The position numbers and the translations under genes were made by a program. From contig VBJR01000238.1 in the NCBI GenBank assembly GCA_005880175.1, forward strand, positions 24,758-44,966: 20,209 nucleotides of DNA, written 5' to 3'. The stretch's first letter is position 1. Each line of letters starts with the position of its first letter. This document shows, in pieces, positions 14,452-20,209 of this stretch. Below the pieces are notes generated by a model. It searched no databases and was not told where the DNA came from. It worked only from the letters and a program-made list of their open reading frames with translations. The stretch is from Chloroflexota bacterium (GTDB lineage: Bacteria > Chloroflexota > Dormibacteria > Dormibacterales > Dormibacteraceae).

Positions 14452-15215
14452 CAGGCCGTCCTCGCCGCCGCCCGCACCTGGGCGAGCACCGGCTCGGCCT
14501 GCTCGGCCAGCTGCAGCTGCCGGACCAGGCCGGGCAGCGTCAGCGGCCGGCCGGAGTCCAGCGCGTTCTGGGCCTTGGCGGGCTCCCACGGCACCGTGGC
14601 CGCCACCGTCATCTCGGGCAGCCGCAGCCGCAGCGCCTCCTGGACGTGCTTGCGCAGCTGGCCCTTCCTGCTCTCGGCGAGCAGGAGCTCCGTCTTCGGC
14701 GGGAGCGCCGCCTTGAGGACCAGCACCGCCCGCGCGATCAGCGGCGGGTCGTCCCGGACGACCGTGAACAGGCGGTTGGCGATCGAGGCCATGGCCGTCG
14801 CCGACTGCCGCAGCGAGCGCAGCTCCGGGTGCGCCAGGGCGCCGAAGTCCACGACCGCGAACTCCACCCCCGGCACGGTCAGCGCCTGCCCCTCCTGGAG
14901 CTGGCCGACGAGCCGGGAGACCGCGCTGCCGCAGACCGCGCTGAGCCCGGGCACCAGGCCCAGGTTCCGGTTGTGCGTGGCCACGGTCTGGCCGAGGACG
15001 TCGCGGGCCGTGATCGCCTTCGAACCGATCAGGTTGTTCATGCCGCGGCCGCCGGGATCGACCTGGAGGATGTCCGCGGCGGTGCCGGTCCCCGACATGT
15101 CCGCATCGAGGAACAGGACGGTGTGCCGCTGCGCGAGCTCCTCGGCCACCGCCAGCGCGGTCGTCGTGACGCCCTGCCCGTCCTTGATGCCGTAGAAGGC
15201 GAGGACGTAGCTCAC
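14451..15215 (-). CDS. TadZ/CpaE-like ParA-family protein with degenerate P-loop
   Basis: Protein of 254 aa starting at GTG 15215, whose codon overlaps the TGA of cpaB (GTGA). It opens VSYVLAFYGIKDGQGVTTT, a SIMIBI/ParA P-loop, but the catalytic Walker lysine of KGGxGKT is replaced by Val (V16) while the signature Lys (K11) stays. The switch region reads FLDADMSGTG and a VVDFGAL motif follows. TadZ/CpaE proteins localise the Tad machine, often to a pole, and many are atypical ATPases. Unlike classical CpaE there is no N-terminal receiver-like domain. It should lie at the membrane with TadA; weak or absent ATP hydrolysis is inferred from the missing lysine. Confidence 0.8.
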   Translation of the reverse strand: MSYVLAFYGIKDGQGVTTTALAVAEELAQRHTVLFLDADMSGTGTAADILQVDPGGRGMNNLIGSKAITARDVLGQTVATHNRNLGLVPGLSAVCGSAVSRLVGQLQEGQALTVPGVEFAVVDFGALAHPELRSLRQSATAMASIANRLFTVVRDDPPLIARAVLVLKAALPPKTELLLAESRKGQLRKHVQEALRLRLPEMTVAATVPWEPAKAQNALDSGRPLTLPGLVRQLQLAEQAEPVLAQVRAAARTA

Positions 15216-15843
15216 GGCTTCTTCGTCGGCGTCGGTGTCGGCGTCGGCGGCGTCGACCCGATGGTGCCCGTGCCGCTGGTGGCCCCGCCGCCGCCCGTCG
15301 CCCCGCCGCTCAGCGCCGCGATCGCGGCCTGCGACGACTGCGACGCCGGCGCCGGGACGCCGATGCCGCTGCTGCGGGCGGCGAACAGCGGGGTGTTGCC
15401 GGCCTGCAGGCTGATCCAGTGGGGCTCGTCGGCCGCCGCCACCAGGACCGCGACGCTGCTGTTGTTGTTGCTGTTGTTGACCTGGTCCACCGTCAGGCCG
15501 CGGCCCACCATCACCGTCTGGCTGCCGATCTGCGCGTACACGTCGATGTGCTGACCGTGCGTGAGCTGGGGTGGGGTCTTCAGCGTCAGGTTGACCAGCG
15601 CCAGGTCCTGGGTCAGCACGTCGCCCTGGAACAGGATCGTGCCCGCCCCCATGTCGTGGGCCGCACGGGACGTCCCGGCCTGGAGCTGGCCGGTGAAGTA
15701 GGCGAGGCCGTCGCCGGCGTGCGGGATCCGCTGCTGCTGGACGTTGTCCGGGGTCAGCTGCTCCCCAGCTCCAGGTAGACGGCACCAGCGACCACGACGA
15801 ATACCACCATCGCGACGATCGCAACCAGCGCGTTGCGCGACAT
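15212..15843 (-). pseudogene. cpaB: CpaB/RcpC-like Tad pilus protein, frame broken by an apparent 1-nt deletion
   Basis: The start region is excellent: ATG 15843 behind a strong ribosome-binding site, and a 29-residue ORF beginning MSRNALVAIVAMVVFVVVAG that is a typical CpaB membrane anchor. It ends at a TGA (15754-15756). The CpaB body continues in another frame, from QLTPDNVQQQRIPHAG to TKKP, with the stop at 15212. That frame has no ATG or GTG start before 15652. One extra G in the GGGG run (15763-15766) would join anchor and body into one protein of about 210 aa reading YLELGEQLTPDNV. The body includes HIDVYAQIG and VGRGLTVDQV, as in CpaB/RcpC C-terminal regions, an Asn/Ser-rich stretch and a Thr/Pro tail. 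It may be a true mutation, a phase-variable homopolymer, programmed slippage or a sequencing error. Confidence 0.75.
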
Positions 15844-15848
15844 GTCAG

Positions 15849-15858
15849 CCTTCCTCCC
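15849..15858 (-). promoter_or_regulatory. Strong Shine-Dalgarno of cpaB
   Basis: GGGAGGAAGG on the minus strand, five bases before ATG 15843. It fixes the true start of cpaB in the anchor frame and so supports the frameshift reading. Confidence 0.8.
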
Positions 15859-15870
15859 TGCCGATTGATC

Positions 15871-16290
15871 TCACGGATTGACCGCCTGCTGGCCGCCGAA
15901 CACGGCCTGACCGGTCCTGGTGGCCTTCACGTTCGCCGACGTCATGAAGAGCGGGATCGGCAGGCTCACCGTCGCGGTCACCGTCGCGGTCACGGTGTTG
16001 GCGGTCTGGGTGCACTGGATCGTCATGGGCGTCCTCGAGCTCGTCGGGACGCCCTCGCACTGCGCGGCGGCGTCGCCCGCCAGCTGGTACCGCGGCTGGG
16101 GCAGGTAGAGGCCCGCCACGTCCACGTCGGTCGCACCGGTCTGGGCGGCGAGCAGCGCCTCCGCGTTCACCTCGTTGTAGCGGACCATGAGCGTGTCCGC
16201 GTCGCCGACCAGCGCGATCAGCGACAGGAAGATGAACGTCATCGTGATCGCGAACATGATCAGCGTCTGCCCGGACTGCCCCCGCCGCAT
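15871..16290 (-). CDS. TadG/TadE-like pseudopilin-type envelope protein (third)
   Basis: Protein of 139 aa from ATG 16290, which overlaps the stop of the preceding gene (TGATG). It begins MRRGQSGQTLIMFAITMTF: a short basic leader, a Gly-Gln cleavage-like site and a long N-terminal helix, as in TadE/TadG/TadF proteins. The Glu at position +5 after the predicted cleavage is Met, as expected for TadG-like rather than pilin-like members. The rest is extracytoplasmic, with two Cys and a TVTATVTATVS repeat encoded by a tandem 12-bp unit near 15965-15995. Unlike classical TadG it has no von Willebrand A domain; it is too short. It is probably anchored in the cell envelope as part of the pilus base. 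Confidence 0.8.
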   Translation of the reverse strand: MRRGQSGQTLIMFAITMTFIFLSLIALVGDADTLMVRYNEVNAEALLAAQTGATDVDVAGLYLPQPRYQLAGDAAAQCEGVPTSSRTPMTIQCTQTANTVTATVTATVSLPIPLFMTSANVKATRTGQAVFGGQQAVNP

Positions 16291-16736
16291 CAGCACGCCC
16301 CCACGGTGTTCGGCGGGCACGAGCGGTAGGCGGACCGGGTCGCCGTCGCGGTGGCGGAGATCGTTGGGTCCACCGGGACCACGACCGCCAGCGGCGTCTT
16401 GGAGAACTCGAGGACCGCGGAGCCCGTGCACACGACCTGGCCGCCGGCGGCGTAGTCGCTCGGCGGCGCCGGGCAGTTGAAGCCGACCTTGCGCAGCAGG
16501 GTGTCGTGGGACACCGTCGCGTCGAACGTGTCGGTCGCGTACTGCATGGCGAGGGGCTGGTCGCCGGCGAACGCCGTGACGTTGGAGGCGGCCGCCAGGT
16601 ACACGGCCGTGTTCAGGTCCACGTAGCCCTGGGCGCCGACGCCGGCCGCCAGGAAGCCCAGGAACAGCGCGATCAAGACCGGGAGCGTCACGGCCGTCTC
16701 GATCAGGGCCTGCCCGCCGCTTCGGGTTCGCCTCAC
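16290..16736 (-). CDS. TadE-like pseudopilin (second)
   Basis: Protein of 148 aa starting at GTG 16736, which overlaps the stop of the upstream gene (GTGA). The start reads VRRTRSGGQALIETAV: basic leader, Gly-Gln site and Glu at +5 of the processed form, all hallmarks of a prepilin-peptidase substrate. A hydrophobic helix VLIALFLGFLAAGVG follows. The extracytoplasmic part has three Cys, including a NCPAPPS motif and one in the last residue. TadE and TadF are minor pseudopilins needed for Flp pilus assembly. A role in priming assembly here is inferred from family and operon. Confidence 0.85.
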   Translation of the reverse strand: MRRTRSGGQALIETAVTLPVLIALFLGFLAAGVGAQGYVDLNTAVYLAAASNVTAFAGDQPLAMQYATDTFDATVSHDTLLRKVGFNCPAPPSDYAAGGQVVCTGSAVLEFSKTPLAVVVPVDPTISATATATRSAYRSCPPNTVGAC

Positions 16737-17104
16737 GGCTGGTAGCTCACCTGGTGCATCTCGACGGTGACGTCCACCTGCCACGGCAGGAGCTGGTCGA
16801 TCCACGGGACCGGGAACCCCGGCCGGCCCCGGATCGTCTCGCCGACCAGGGCGCCGTCGGGGTAGGCGCAGACCTGGATGGTGGCGTCCGGCAGCCCCTG
16901 GCCGCACGACGCCTTCGGGTCACCGGGCGTGCCGCTGGCCGCCACCTGCACACCCGACGCGGCGGCCGTCTCGGCCATGGCCCGCTGGATCGAGTGGAAG
17001 GCGGCCGAGACCGCCGCGAACGTGACCAGGACGAAGGACGCCACCACCATGGCGAACTCGACCATCGTCTGACCGGACCTTGGCTTCCGCAATCCCCCAG
17101 ACAT
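16733..17104 (-). CDS. TadE-like pseudopilin (first gene of the Tad operon)
   Basis: Protein of 123 aa if begun at ATG 17104. It opens MSGGLRKPRSGQTMVEFAMV: basic leader, SG-QTMVE cleavage site with Glu at +5, then the hydrophobic helix VASFVLVTFAAVSAAF. The remainder has two Cys and ends VEMHQVSYQP. The start is uncertain. A -35/-10 pair at 17104-17132 would put the transcription start downstream of this ATG, in which case TTG 17092 would be the start; the peptidase site is kept either way. A GTG-TGA overlap couples it to the next pseudopilin. Confidence 0.8.
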   Translation of the reverse strand: MSGGLRKPRSGQTMVEFAMVVASFVLVTFAAVSAAFHSIQRAMAETAAASGVQVAASGTPGDPKASCGQGLPDATIQVCAYPDGALVGETIRGRPGFPVPWIDQLLPWQVDVTVEMHQVSYQP

Positions 17105-17132
17105 ATAAACGCCCCCATGGGGCACTTGTCAC
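17104..17132 (-). promoter_or_regulatory. Candidate sigma-70-type promoter of the Tad operon
   Basis: GTGACA (17127-17132) and TTTATA (17104-17109) on the minus strand with an exact 17-bp spacer. The -35 overlaps the inner arm of the inverted repeat 17120-17156. The predicted start of transcription, about 17097, lies just inside the annotated first gene, so either the promoter or the ATG 17104 call must be wrong. Confidence 0.35.
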
Positions 17133-17156
17133 GGTCAGACGACGGACAAAGTGCCC
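17120..17156. repeat. Inverted repeat upstream of the Tad operon (operator or leader hairpin)
   Basis: GGGCACTTGTC (17120-17130) pairs with GACAAAGTGCCC (17145-17156): eleven paired bases with one bulged base, around a 14-nt loop. It sits 16 nt before ATG 17104 and overlaps the candidate -35. It could be an operator for a dimeric repressor, or on RNA a hairpin ending the cox transcript or controlling tad expression. No U tract follows, so a simple terminator is less likely. Confidence 0.55.
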
Positions 17157-17229
17157 TTGCTCCCGGAGATCGTCGACGCGAGCGGTTCGGCGGCCGGCGC
17201 CCGGCCTCCGGAGCCGCCGCGGCCGGCGG

Positions 17230-17247
17230 TCACCCGGTGGCGGGTGA
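17230..17247. repeat. Short perfect hairpin downstream of ctaE
   Basis: TCACCCG, loop GTGG, CGGGTGA: a 7-bp stem with a 4-nt loop, 24 nt after the ctaE stop codon on the minus strand. There is no T run, so it is at best a weak or Rho-assisted end or an mRNA 3' stabiliser. Confidence 0.3.
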
Positions 17248-17271
17248 GCGCGACGGCCGCGGCGCGGGTCC

Positions 17272-17883
17272 TCATGCCTGGAACGCGGTCACCGCCAGGT
17301 AGAGGATCCCGAACAGGAACACCCAGACCACGTCCACGAAGTGCCAGTAGAGCGTGGCCGCGGCGAACCCGACGTGGTGCTGCCCGTTGAAGTGGCCCTT
17401 CAGCGCCCGACCCAGCATCAGGAGCAGGAAGACCAGGCCGCCGGCCACGTGGGCCCCGTGGAACCCGGTCATCGTGAAGAACGCGCTGCCGAACTGGTTC
17501 AGCCCGCCGAACTGGATGTGCGCGTGGGTGAACTCCCAGATCTGGCCCGCCTCGAACAGGGCGCCGAGGATGATCGTCGAGATCAGCAGCGCGAAGAACG
17601 TGCGCCGCTGGTCGTGCGAGATCGCCTCCAGGGCGAAGTGACAGGTGACACCGCTGGACAGCAGGATGATCGTGTTGAAGAAGGGGATCGGCCACCAGTT
17701 GACGGGGAGGGTGTTCGGCGGCGGCCAGCTGAACGGGTGCGACCCGACCAGGTAGAAGTACATCGCGAACATGCTTCCGAAGAACATCACCTCGGAGGCG
17801 AGGAAGATGTACATCCCCATCATCGCGGGGTCGAGGCCGGGGTAGCGCCGGCGCGGCTCCGCGCGAACTTCTGCGACTGCCAT
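17272..17883 (-). CDS. ctaE: Cytochrome c oxidase subunit III
   Basis: Protein of 203 aa with five membrane helices, the short bacterial form. Conserved features in order are PGLDPAMMGMYIFLASEVMF (with the buried Glu of the SEVMF motif), HFALEAISHDQRR, EFTHAHIQFG, GFHGAHVAGGL and YWHFVDVVWVFLF. It stabilises subunit I and supports proton uptake in aa3-type haem-copper oxidases of the cytoplasmic membrane. Its ATG at 17883 shares bases with the TGA of the preceding gene (TGATG). Subunits II and I lie on the other strand across a divergent promoter region rather than downstream as in many ctaCDEF operons. Confidence 0.96.
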   Translation of the reverse strand: MAVAEVRAEPRRRYPGLDPAMMGMYIFLASEVMFFGSMFAMYFYLVGSHPFSWPPPNTLPVNWWPIPFFNTIILLSSGVTCHFALEAISHDQRRTFFALLISTIILGALFEAGQIWEFTHAHIQFGGLNQFGSAFFTMTGFHGAHVAGGLVFLLLMLGRALKGHFNGQHHVGFAAATLYWHFVDVVWVFLFGILYLAVTAFQA

Positions 17884-18416
17884 CAGTGGCGCTGCTCCTC
17901 AGCGGGGTGACCCGCGACCTCGTGGCCGGCGTCCGGGACGGGGGCGTCGTGGCTCACCACGTCCTCGTACATCCGCACGTCCTCCAGCACGACCCAGCCG
18001 ATCACCCCGACCAGGAACACCACCAGGCCGAGGACGAGCAGGACGATCCGCACCACCCCGCTGAACGGCACCGCCGCCAGGCCGAGGAACAGGAAGCCGA
18101 CGCAGATGACGAACGGATAGCTGCTGGACGGGAAGAGGTGGATGCCGAGCCGGTGGGCGCGCTCCTCGTAGTCCACGATCTCGCGCGGCGGCGGCGCCGG
18201 CAGCTCCATGTCGTACGGCCGGGCCAGGGCCCGGGCCGGGTCGGCGTGCTGCCAGGCCTCGAACGCCGCGCCGGCGGTCGCGCGGTCCGGCCACAGCGCG
18301 AACGAGCAGTTCTTGCAATAAGGAAGAAAGCGCGGGGTCAGCAGCCCGCACCGCGGGCACTCGACAGCCAGCGCCGGATTGCCCGTGTCCACGAAACGGG
18401 GTCGGGTTCGCACCAC
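17883..18416 (-). CDS. Zinc-ribbon protein fused to an oxidase subunit IV-like two-helix domain
   Basis: Protein of 177 aa from GTG 18416, which is followed by a second GTG. The N-terminal 40 residues hold C20PRC23 and C34KNC37, a zinc-ribbon pattern. A cytoplasmic stretch with DYEERAHRLGIHLFPSSSYP follows, then two adjacent membrane helices (FVICVGFLFLGLAAVPF and VVRIVLLVLGLVVFLVGVIG) and a charged tail. The SSSYP-plus-two-helix pattern and coupling to ctaE point to a cytochrome c oxidase subunit IV (CtaF-like). A zinc ribbon on this subunit is not part of the usual actinobacterial form. The -10 box TAAAAT ends seven bases before the GTG, so the transcript is probably leaderless. The subunit role is inference from topology and context. 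Confidence 0.7.
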   Translation of the reverse strand: MVRTRPRFVDTGNPALAVECPRCGLLTPRFLPYCKNCSFALWPDRATAGAAFEAWQHADPARALARPYDMELPAPPPREIVDYEERAHRLGIHLFPSSSYPFVICVGFLFLGLAAVPFSGVVRIVLLVLGLVVFLVGVIGWVVLEDVRMYEDVVSHDAPVPDAGHEVAGHPAEEQRH

Positions 18417-18423
18417 GTCGCCG

Positions 18424-18429
18424 ATTTTA
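18424..18429 (-). promoter_or_regulatory. -10 box (TAAAAT) of the leaderless ctaE operon
   Basis: TAAAAT on the minus strand, seven bases before GTG 18416, with five of six consensus matches. It is the same box-to-start distance as the divergent coxB promoter. Confidence 0.6.
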
Positions 18430-18438
18430 TCTCCCGGC

Positions 18439-18490
18439 GGTGTCGCGACCGCGCGCCGGCCGGGTCTCCGGACGCCTCACGCGCGACACC
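18439..18490. repeat. Exact 9-bp inverted repeat between the divergent oxidase promoters
   Basis: GGTGTCGCG (18439-18447) and CGCGACACC (18482-18490), 34 bp apart. The left arm contains the 8-bp palindrome GTCGCGAC (18442-18449). Relative to the predicted starts at 18416 and 18526, the arms fall near the -35 regions of both promoters (about -23 to -31 and -36 to -44). This arrangement fits a regulator that binds both arms and controls the two oxidase transcripts together. Confidence 0.55.
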
Positions 18491-18512
18491 TCAGTCAGCT
18501 TCGGCGGATTTC

Positions 18513-18518
18513 TATACT
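18513..18518 (+). promoter_or_regulatory. -10 box (TATACT) of the leaderless ctaC-ctaD operon
   Basis: TATACT followed by seven bases and GTG 18526. It matches five of six consensus positions in an AT-rich patch (ATTTCTATACT). No Shine-Dalgarno is present before the GTG. Confidence 0.65.
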
Positions 18519-18525
18519 GGTCGCC

Positions 18526-19428
18526 GTGAGCTACCGCAGCAGCCCCCTGCTGCGCCGCCTGGCCCTCGCGGCGCCGCTGGTGATCATCCTCCTCCTGCTT
18601 CCGGCGCCCGCCCTGGCGGCCGGCTCGGGCCTGAGCCCGCTGCTCCCGCAAGGCGTGTCGCCGAACGGCCAGGCCCTGTTCGACCTGTACAACCTGATCT
18701 CGATTCCCGCGATCGTCGTGTTCCTCCTCGTGGAGGGGCTGCTGCTGATCATCGTGTTCCGGGACCGGCGCCGGCGCCTGGGCCCCGACTACAAGCCGCC
18801 GCAGTGGCACGGCAACACCCGGCTCGAGATCGCGTGGACGGTGGCGCCCTTCCTGCTGCTGGTCGCGATCGGCGCGCTCTCGTTCAACGTGCTGCAGCGC
18901 GACTTCCAGCGGCCGTTCGGCTCCCCGAACGACATGGAGATCAGCGTCAGCGCCCACCAGTTCGGCTGGGCGTACACGTACCCGCAGGGCTTCACGATCA
19001 ACTCGGAGGGCAACGCCTCGGTGCAGCCGCTGGTCGTCCCGACCGGCCGGCTGGTCCGCCTCAAGCTCGACTCCCAGGACGTGATCCACAGCTGGTGGGT
19101 GCCCGACATCGCCGGCAAGACGGACGCGGTGCCCGGCTACGACAACTTCACCTGGTTCAACATCCAGCAGGTCGGTCAGTACCGCGGCGAGTGCGCCGAG
19201 CTGTGCGGCGCCGGCCACTACTCGATGCAGATCATGGTGAAGGCCGTCAGCCCGGACGACTTCGACAGCTGGGTCGCCGAGCAGCAGGCCAAGCAGGCCA
19301 CGCCTTCGCCCTCGCCGAGCCCGTCGGCCAAGGCCAGCGCCTCGCCGTCACCGTCGGCGTCCGCCTCGGCGAGCCCCTCGCCGTCACCGACGACGAGCGC
19401 GTCGCCGAGCCCGTCGCCCAGCAGGTAG
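18526..19428 (+). CDS. ctaC: Cytochrome c oxidase subunit II (CuA)
   Basis: Protein of 300 aa. An N-terminal signal peptide ends near PALA-AGSG. Two membrane helices (about 54-75 and 99-118) precede the periplasm-side cupredoxin domain. The binuclear CuA ligands are all present: H188 in DVIHSWW, then C223-AEL-C227-GAG-H231-YS-M234. The aromatic electron-entry stretch reads HQFGWAYTYPQ. It accepts electrons from cytochrome c or an equivalent donor and passes them to haem a. No C-terminal cytochrome c domain is fused; instead residues from about 262 form a Ser/Pro/Ala-rich tail. The GTG start fits the TATACT box seven bases upstream. It is followed by ctaD with a 7-nt gap. Confidence 0.96.
   Translation: MSYRSSPLLRRLALAAPLVIILLLLPAPALAAGSGLSPLLPQGVSPNGQALFDLYNLISIPAIVVFLLVEGLLLIIVFRDRRRRLGPDYKPPQWHGNTRLEIAWTVAPFLLLVAIGALSFNVLQRDFQRPFGSPNDMEISVSAHQFGWAYTYPQGFTINSEGNASVQPLVVPTGRLVRLKLDSQDVIHSWWVPDIAGKTDAVPGYDNFTWFNIQQVGQYRGECAELCGAGHYSMQIMVKAVSPDDFDSWVAEQQAKQATPSPSPSPSAKASASPSPSASASASPSPSPTTSASPSPSPSR
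19309..19425 (+). repeat. Degenerate SP/SA-coding repeat at the 3' end of ctaC
   Basis: Repeated tcgccg/agcccgtcg-type units encode a tail of alternating Ser, Pro and Ala with two Thr-containing interruptions. It is low-complexity coding sequence, likely disordered outside the membrane, and prone to length change by slippage. Confidence 0.7.
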
Positions 19429-19435
19429 GAGAGAC

Positions 19436-20209
19436 ATGGCAACACTCGCGCCGCCGCGGCCGAAGAGCTACGACGACAGCTTCTGGAAGCCGATCAGCCT
19501 CTGGCTGACCACGACGGACCACAAGCTGATCGGCATCATGTACATGACGACCGGGATGCTCTCGTTCGTCATCGGCGGCATCTTCGCCCTGGTCATCCGC
19601 CTCCAGCTGAGCGCGCCCAACGCCCAGGTGATCAACGCCGACACGTACAACCAGCTCATCTCGGCCCACGGGACGACGATGATCTTCTTCTTCGTCACGA
19701 TCTTCATGACCGGCATCGCCAACTACTTCGTGCCGATCATGGTCGGGGCCCGGGACATGGCGTTCCCCCGCCTCAACCTGCTGGGGTTCTGGATGATCCC
19801 GGTCTCGATCATCATCTACTACGCCGGCTTCTTCAACGGCGGCGCGCTGAACGCGGGCTGGACGGCGTACGCGCCGCTGACGGAGCGGGCCTACAACCCG
19901 GGCAACGGCGTGGACTTCTGGGCGCTGAGCCTGATCGTCTGGGCGATCAGCGGCATCATGGCCTCGACCAACTTCCTGACCACGATCGTGGCGCTGCGGG
20001 CGCCGGGCATGCGGCTGAGCCGCCTGCCCCTGTTCGTCTGGGCGCAGATCTCGACGTCGATCCTGCTGCTGATCGTCGGCGCCCCGCTGGCCGCGGCGCT
20101 GATCCTGCTGGAGTTCGACCGCCAGTTCGGCACCAACTTCTTCACGACCGCGGGCCGGCCCGTGCTGTACCAGCACCTGTTCTGGTTCTTCGGGCACCCC
20201 GAGGTCTAC
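19436..20209 (+). CDS. ctaD: Cytochrome c oxidase subunit I, N-terminal part
   Basis: The first 258 codons are present and the gene continues past the window end. The sequence is a clear aa3-type haem-copper oxidase: LTTTDHKLIGIMY, the low-spin haem ligand H78 in SAHGTTMIFF, NYFVPIMVGARDMAFPRLN, and finally WFFGHPEVY. That last motif carries the CuB ligand H254 and the Tyr258 that is cross-linked to it in A-family oxidases. The D-channel-like Asn residues and GHPEVY point to a canonical proton-pumping type A enzyme rather than a quinol- or cbb3-type one. ATG 19436 has a ribosome-binding site AGGAGA (19427-19432) that overlaps the end of ctaC. Confidence 0.97.
   Translation, partial: MATLAPPRPKSYDDSFWKPISLWLTTTDHKLIGIMYMTTGMLSFVIGGIFALVIRLQLSAPNAQVINADTYNQLISAHGTTMIFFFVTIFMTGIANYFVPIMVGARDMAFPRLNLLGFWMIPVSIIIYYAGFFNGGALNAGWTAYAPLTERAYNPGNGVDFWALSLIVWAISGIMASTNFLTTIVALRAPGMRLSRLPLFVWAQISTSILLLIVGAPLAAALILLEFDRQFGTNFFTTAGRPVLYQHLFWFFGHPEVY

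Noticed and set aside
15455..15482. AAC trinucleotide run in cpaB considered as a mobile or regulatory repeat
   Set aside because: It is a short in-frame Asn/Ser-rich stretch in coding sequence, best seen as simple-sequence coding DNA.
15212..15652. cpaB body as an independent gene starting at ATG 15652
   Set aside because: No ribosome-binding site precedes that ATG, recognisable CpaB sequence continues upstream of it in the same frame, and a typical CpaB anchor with a strong ribosome-binding site lies in another frame.
19309..19425. CRISPR-like or tandem regulatory repeats at the end of ctaC
   Set aside because: There are no conserved repeats with unique spacers; the units are in-frame Ser/Pro/Ala codons.
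1..20209. tRNA, rRNA, insertion sequences, integrase or attachment sites, CRISPR arrays
   Set aside because: Scanned by eye on both strands; no T-arm-like GGTTCGANTCC with a paired stem, no transposase or integrase motifs, and no flanking direct repeats were found.

Overview
The window is about 20.2 kb of very GC-rich bacterial DNA, packed with genes on both strands. It suggests a free-living aerobic, probably monoderm bacterium of the high-GC Terrabacteria type (Actinomycetota, Candidatus Dormibacterota or high-GC Chloroflexota). I cannot fix the phylum from sequence alone. The clues are the base composition, a Tad pilus operon with no secretin gene in view, an EccC/EssC-like (type VII secretion-like) protein, an aa3-type oxidase with subunits I-IV, and many genes whose GTG or ATG start lies only 6-9 nt after a TANNNT-like -10 box, the signature of leaderless mRNAs.

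Layout. 1-107: 5' end of an FAD-dependent oxidoreductase (minus). 213-1013: COG4705/DUF347-type membrane protein (plus). 973-2462: two coupled minus-strand genes, a polytopic membrane protein with conserved-looking Trp-His motifs and a secreted, membrane-anchored small protein. 2559-6543: a plus-strand pair. The first is a large FHA protein with two membrane helices, an EccC-like degenerate ATPase domain and a tandem C-terminal module; the second is a PAS plus GHKL-ATPase-like protein with no recognisable histidine-kinase core. 6544-8215: panC and panB (minus, overlapping), for pantothenate synthesis. 8319-9821: ParA/MinD-like ATPase with a Pro/Gln linker (plus). 9840-10379: single-pass membrane protein of unknown function (minus). 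10380-10722: intergenic. 10723-17104: a nine-gene minus-strand Tad (Flp pilus) operon running pseudopilin, pseudopilin, pseudopilin/TadG-like, cpaB, tadZ-like, tadA, tadB, tadC, small membrane protein. 17272-18416: oxidase subunit III and a zinc-ribbon/subunit IV-like protein (minus). 18526-20209: subunits II and I (plus; subunit I runs off the end).

How it works together. The oxidase subunits are split into two divergent units around a 109-bp control region that holds two -10 boxes and a 9-bp inverted repeat. The Tad genes are tightly coupled by ATGA, GTGA or TGATG overlaps and encode the motor (TadA), the platform (TadB/TadC), the localisation ATPase (TadZ-like) and envelope components. Flp pilin and prepilin peptidase must lie elsewhere. 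The cpaB reading frame is broken at a short G run.

The least ordinary part is a set of signalling-type proteins with degenerate nucleotide-binding modules: an EccC-like protein without motor domains, an unusual GHKL protein, and two ParA-like proteins that have each lost a different P-loop lysine. The EccC-like gene also has a convincing internal promoter and start codon in its own frame, so it may make two products.
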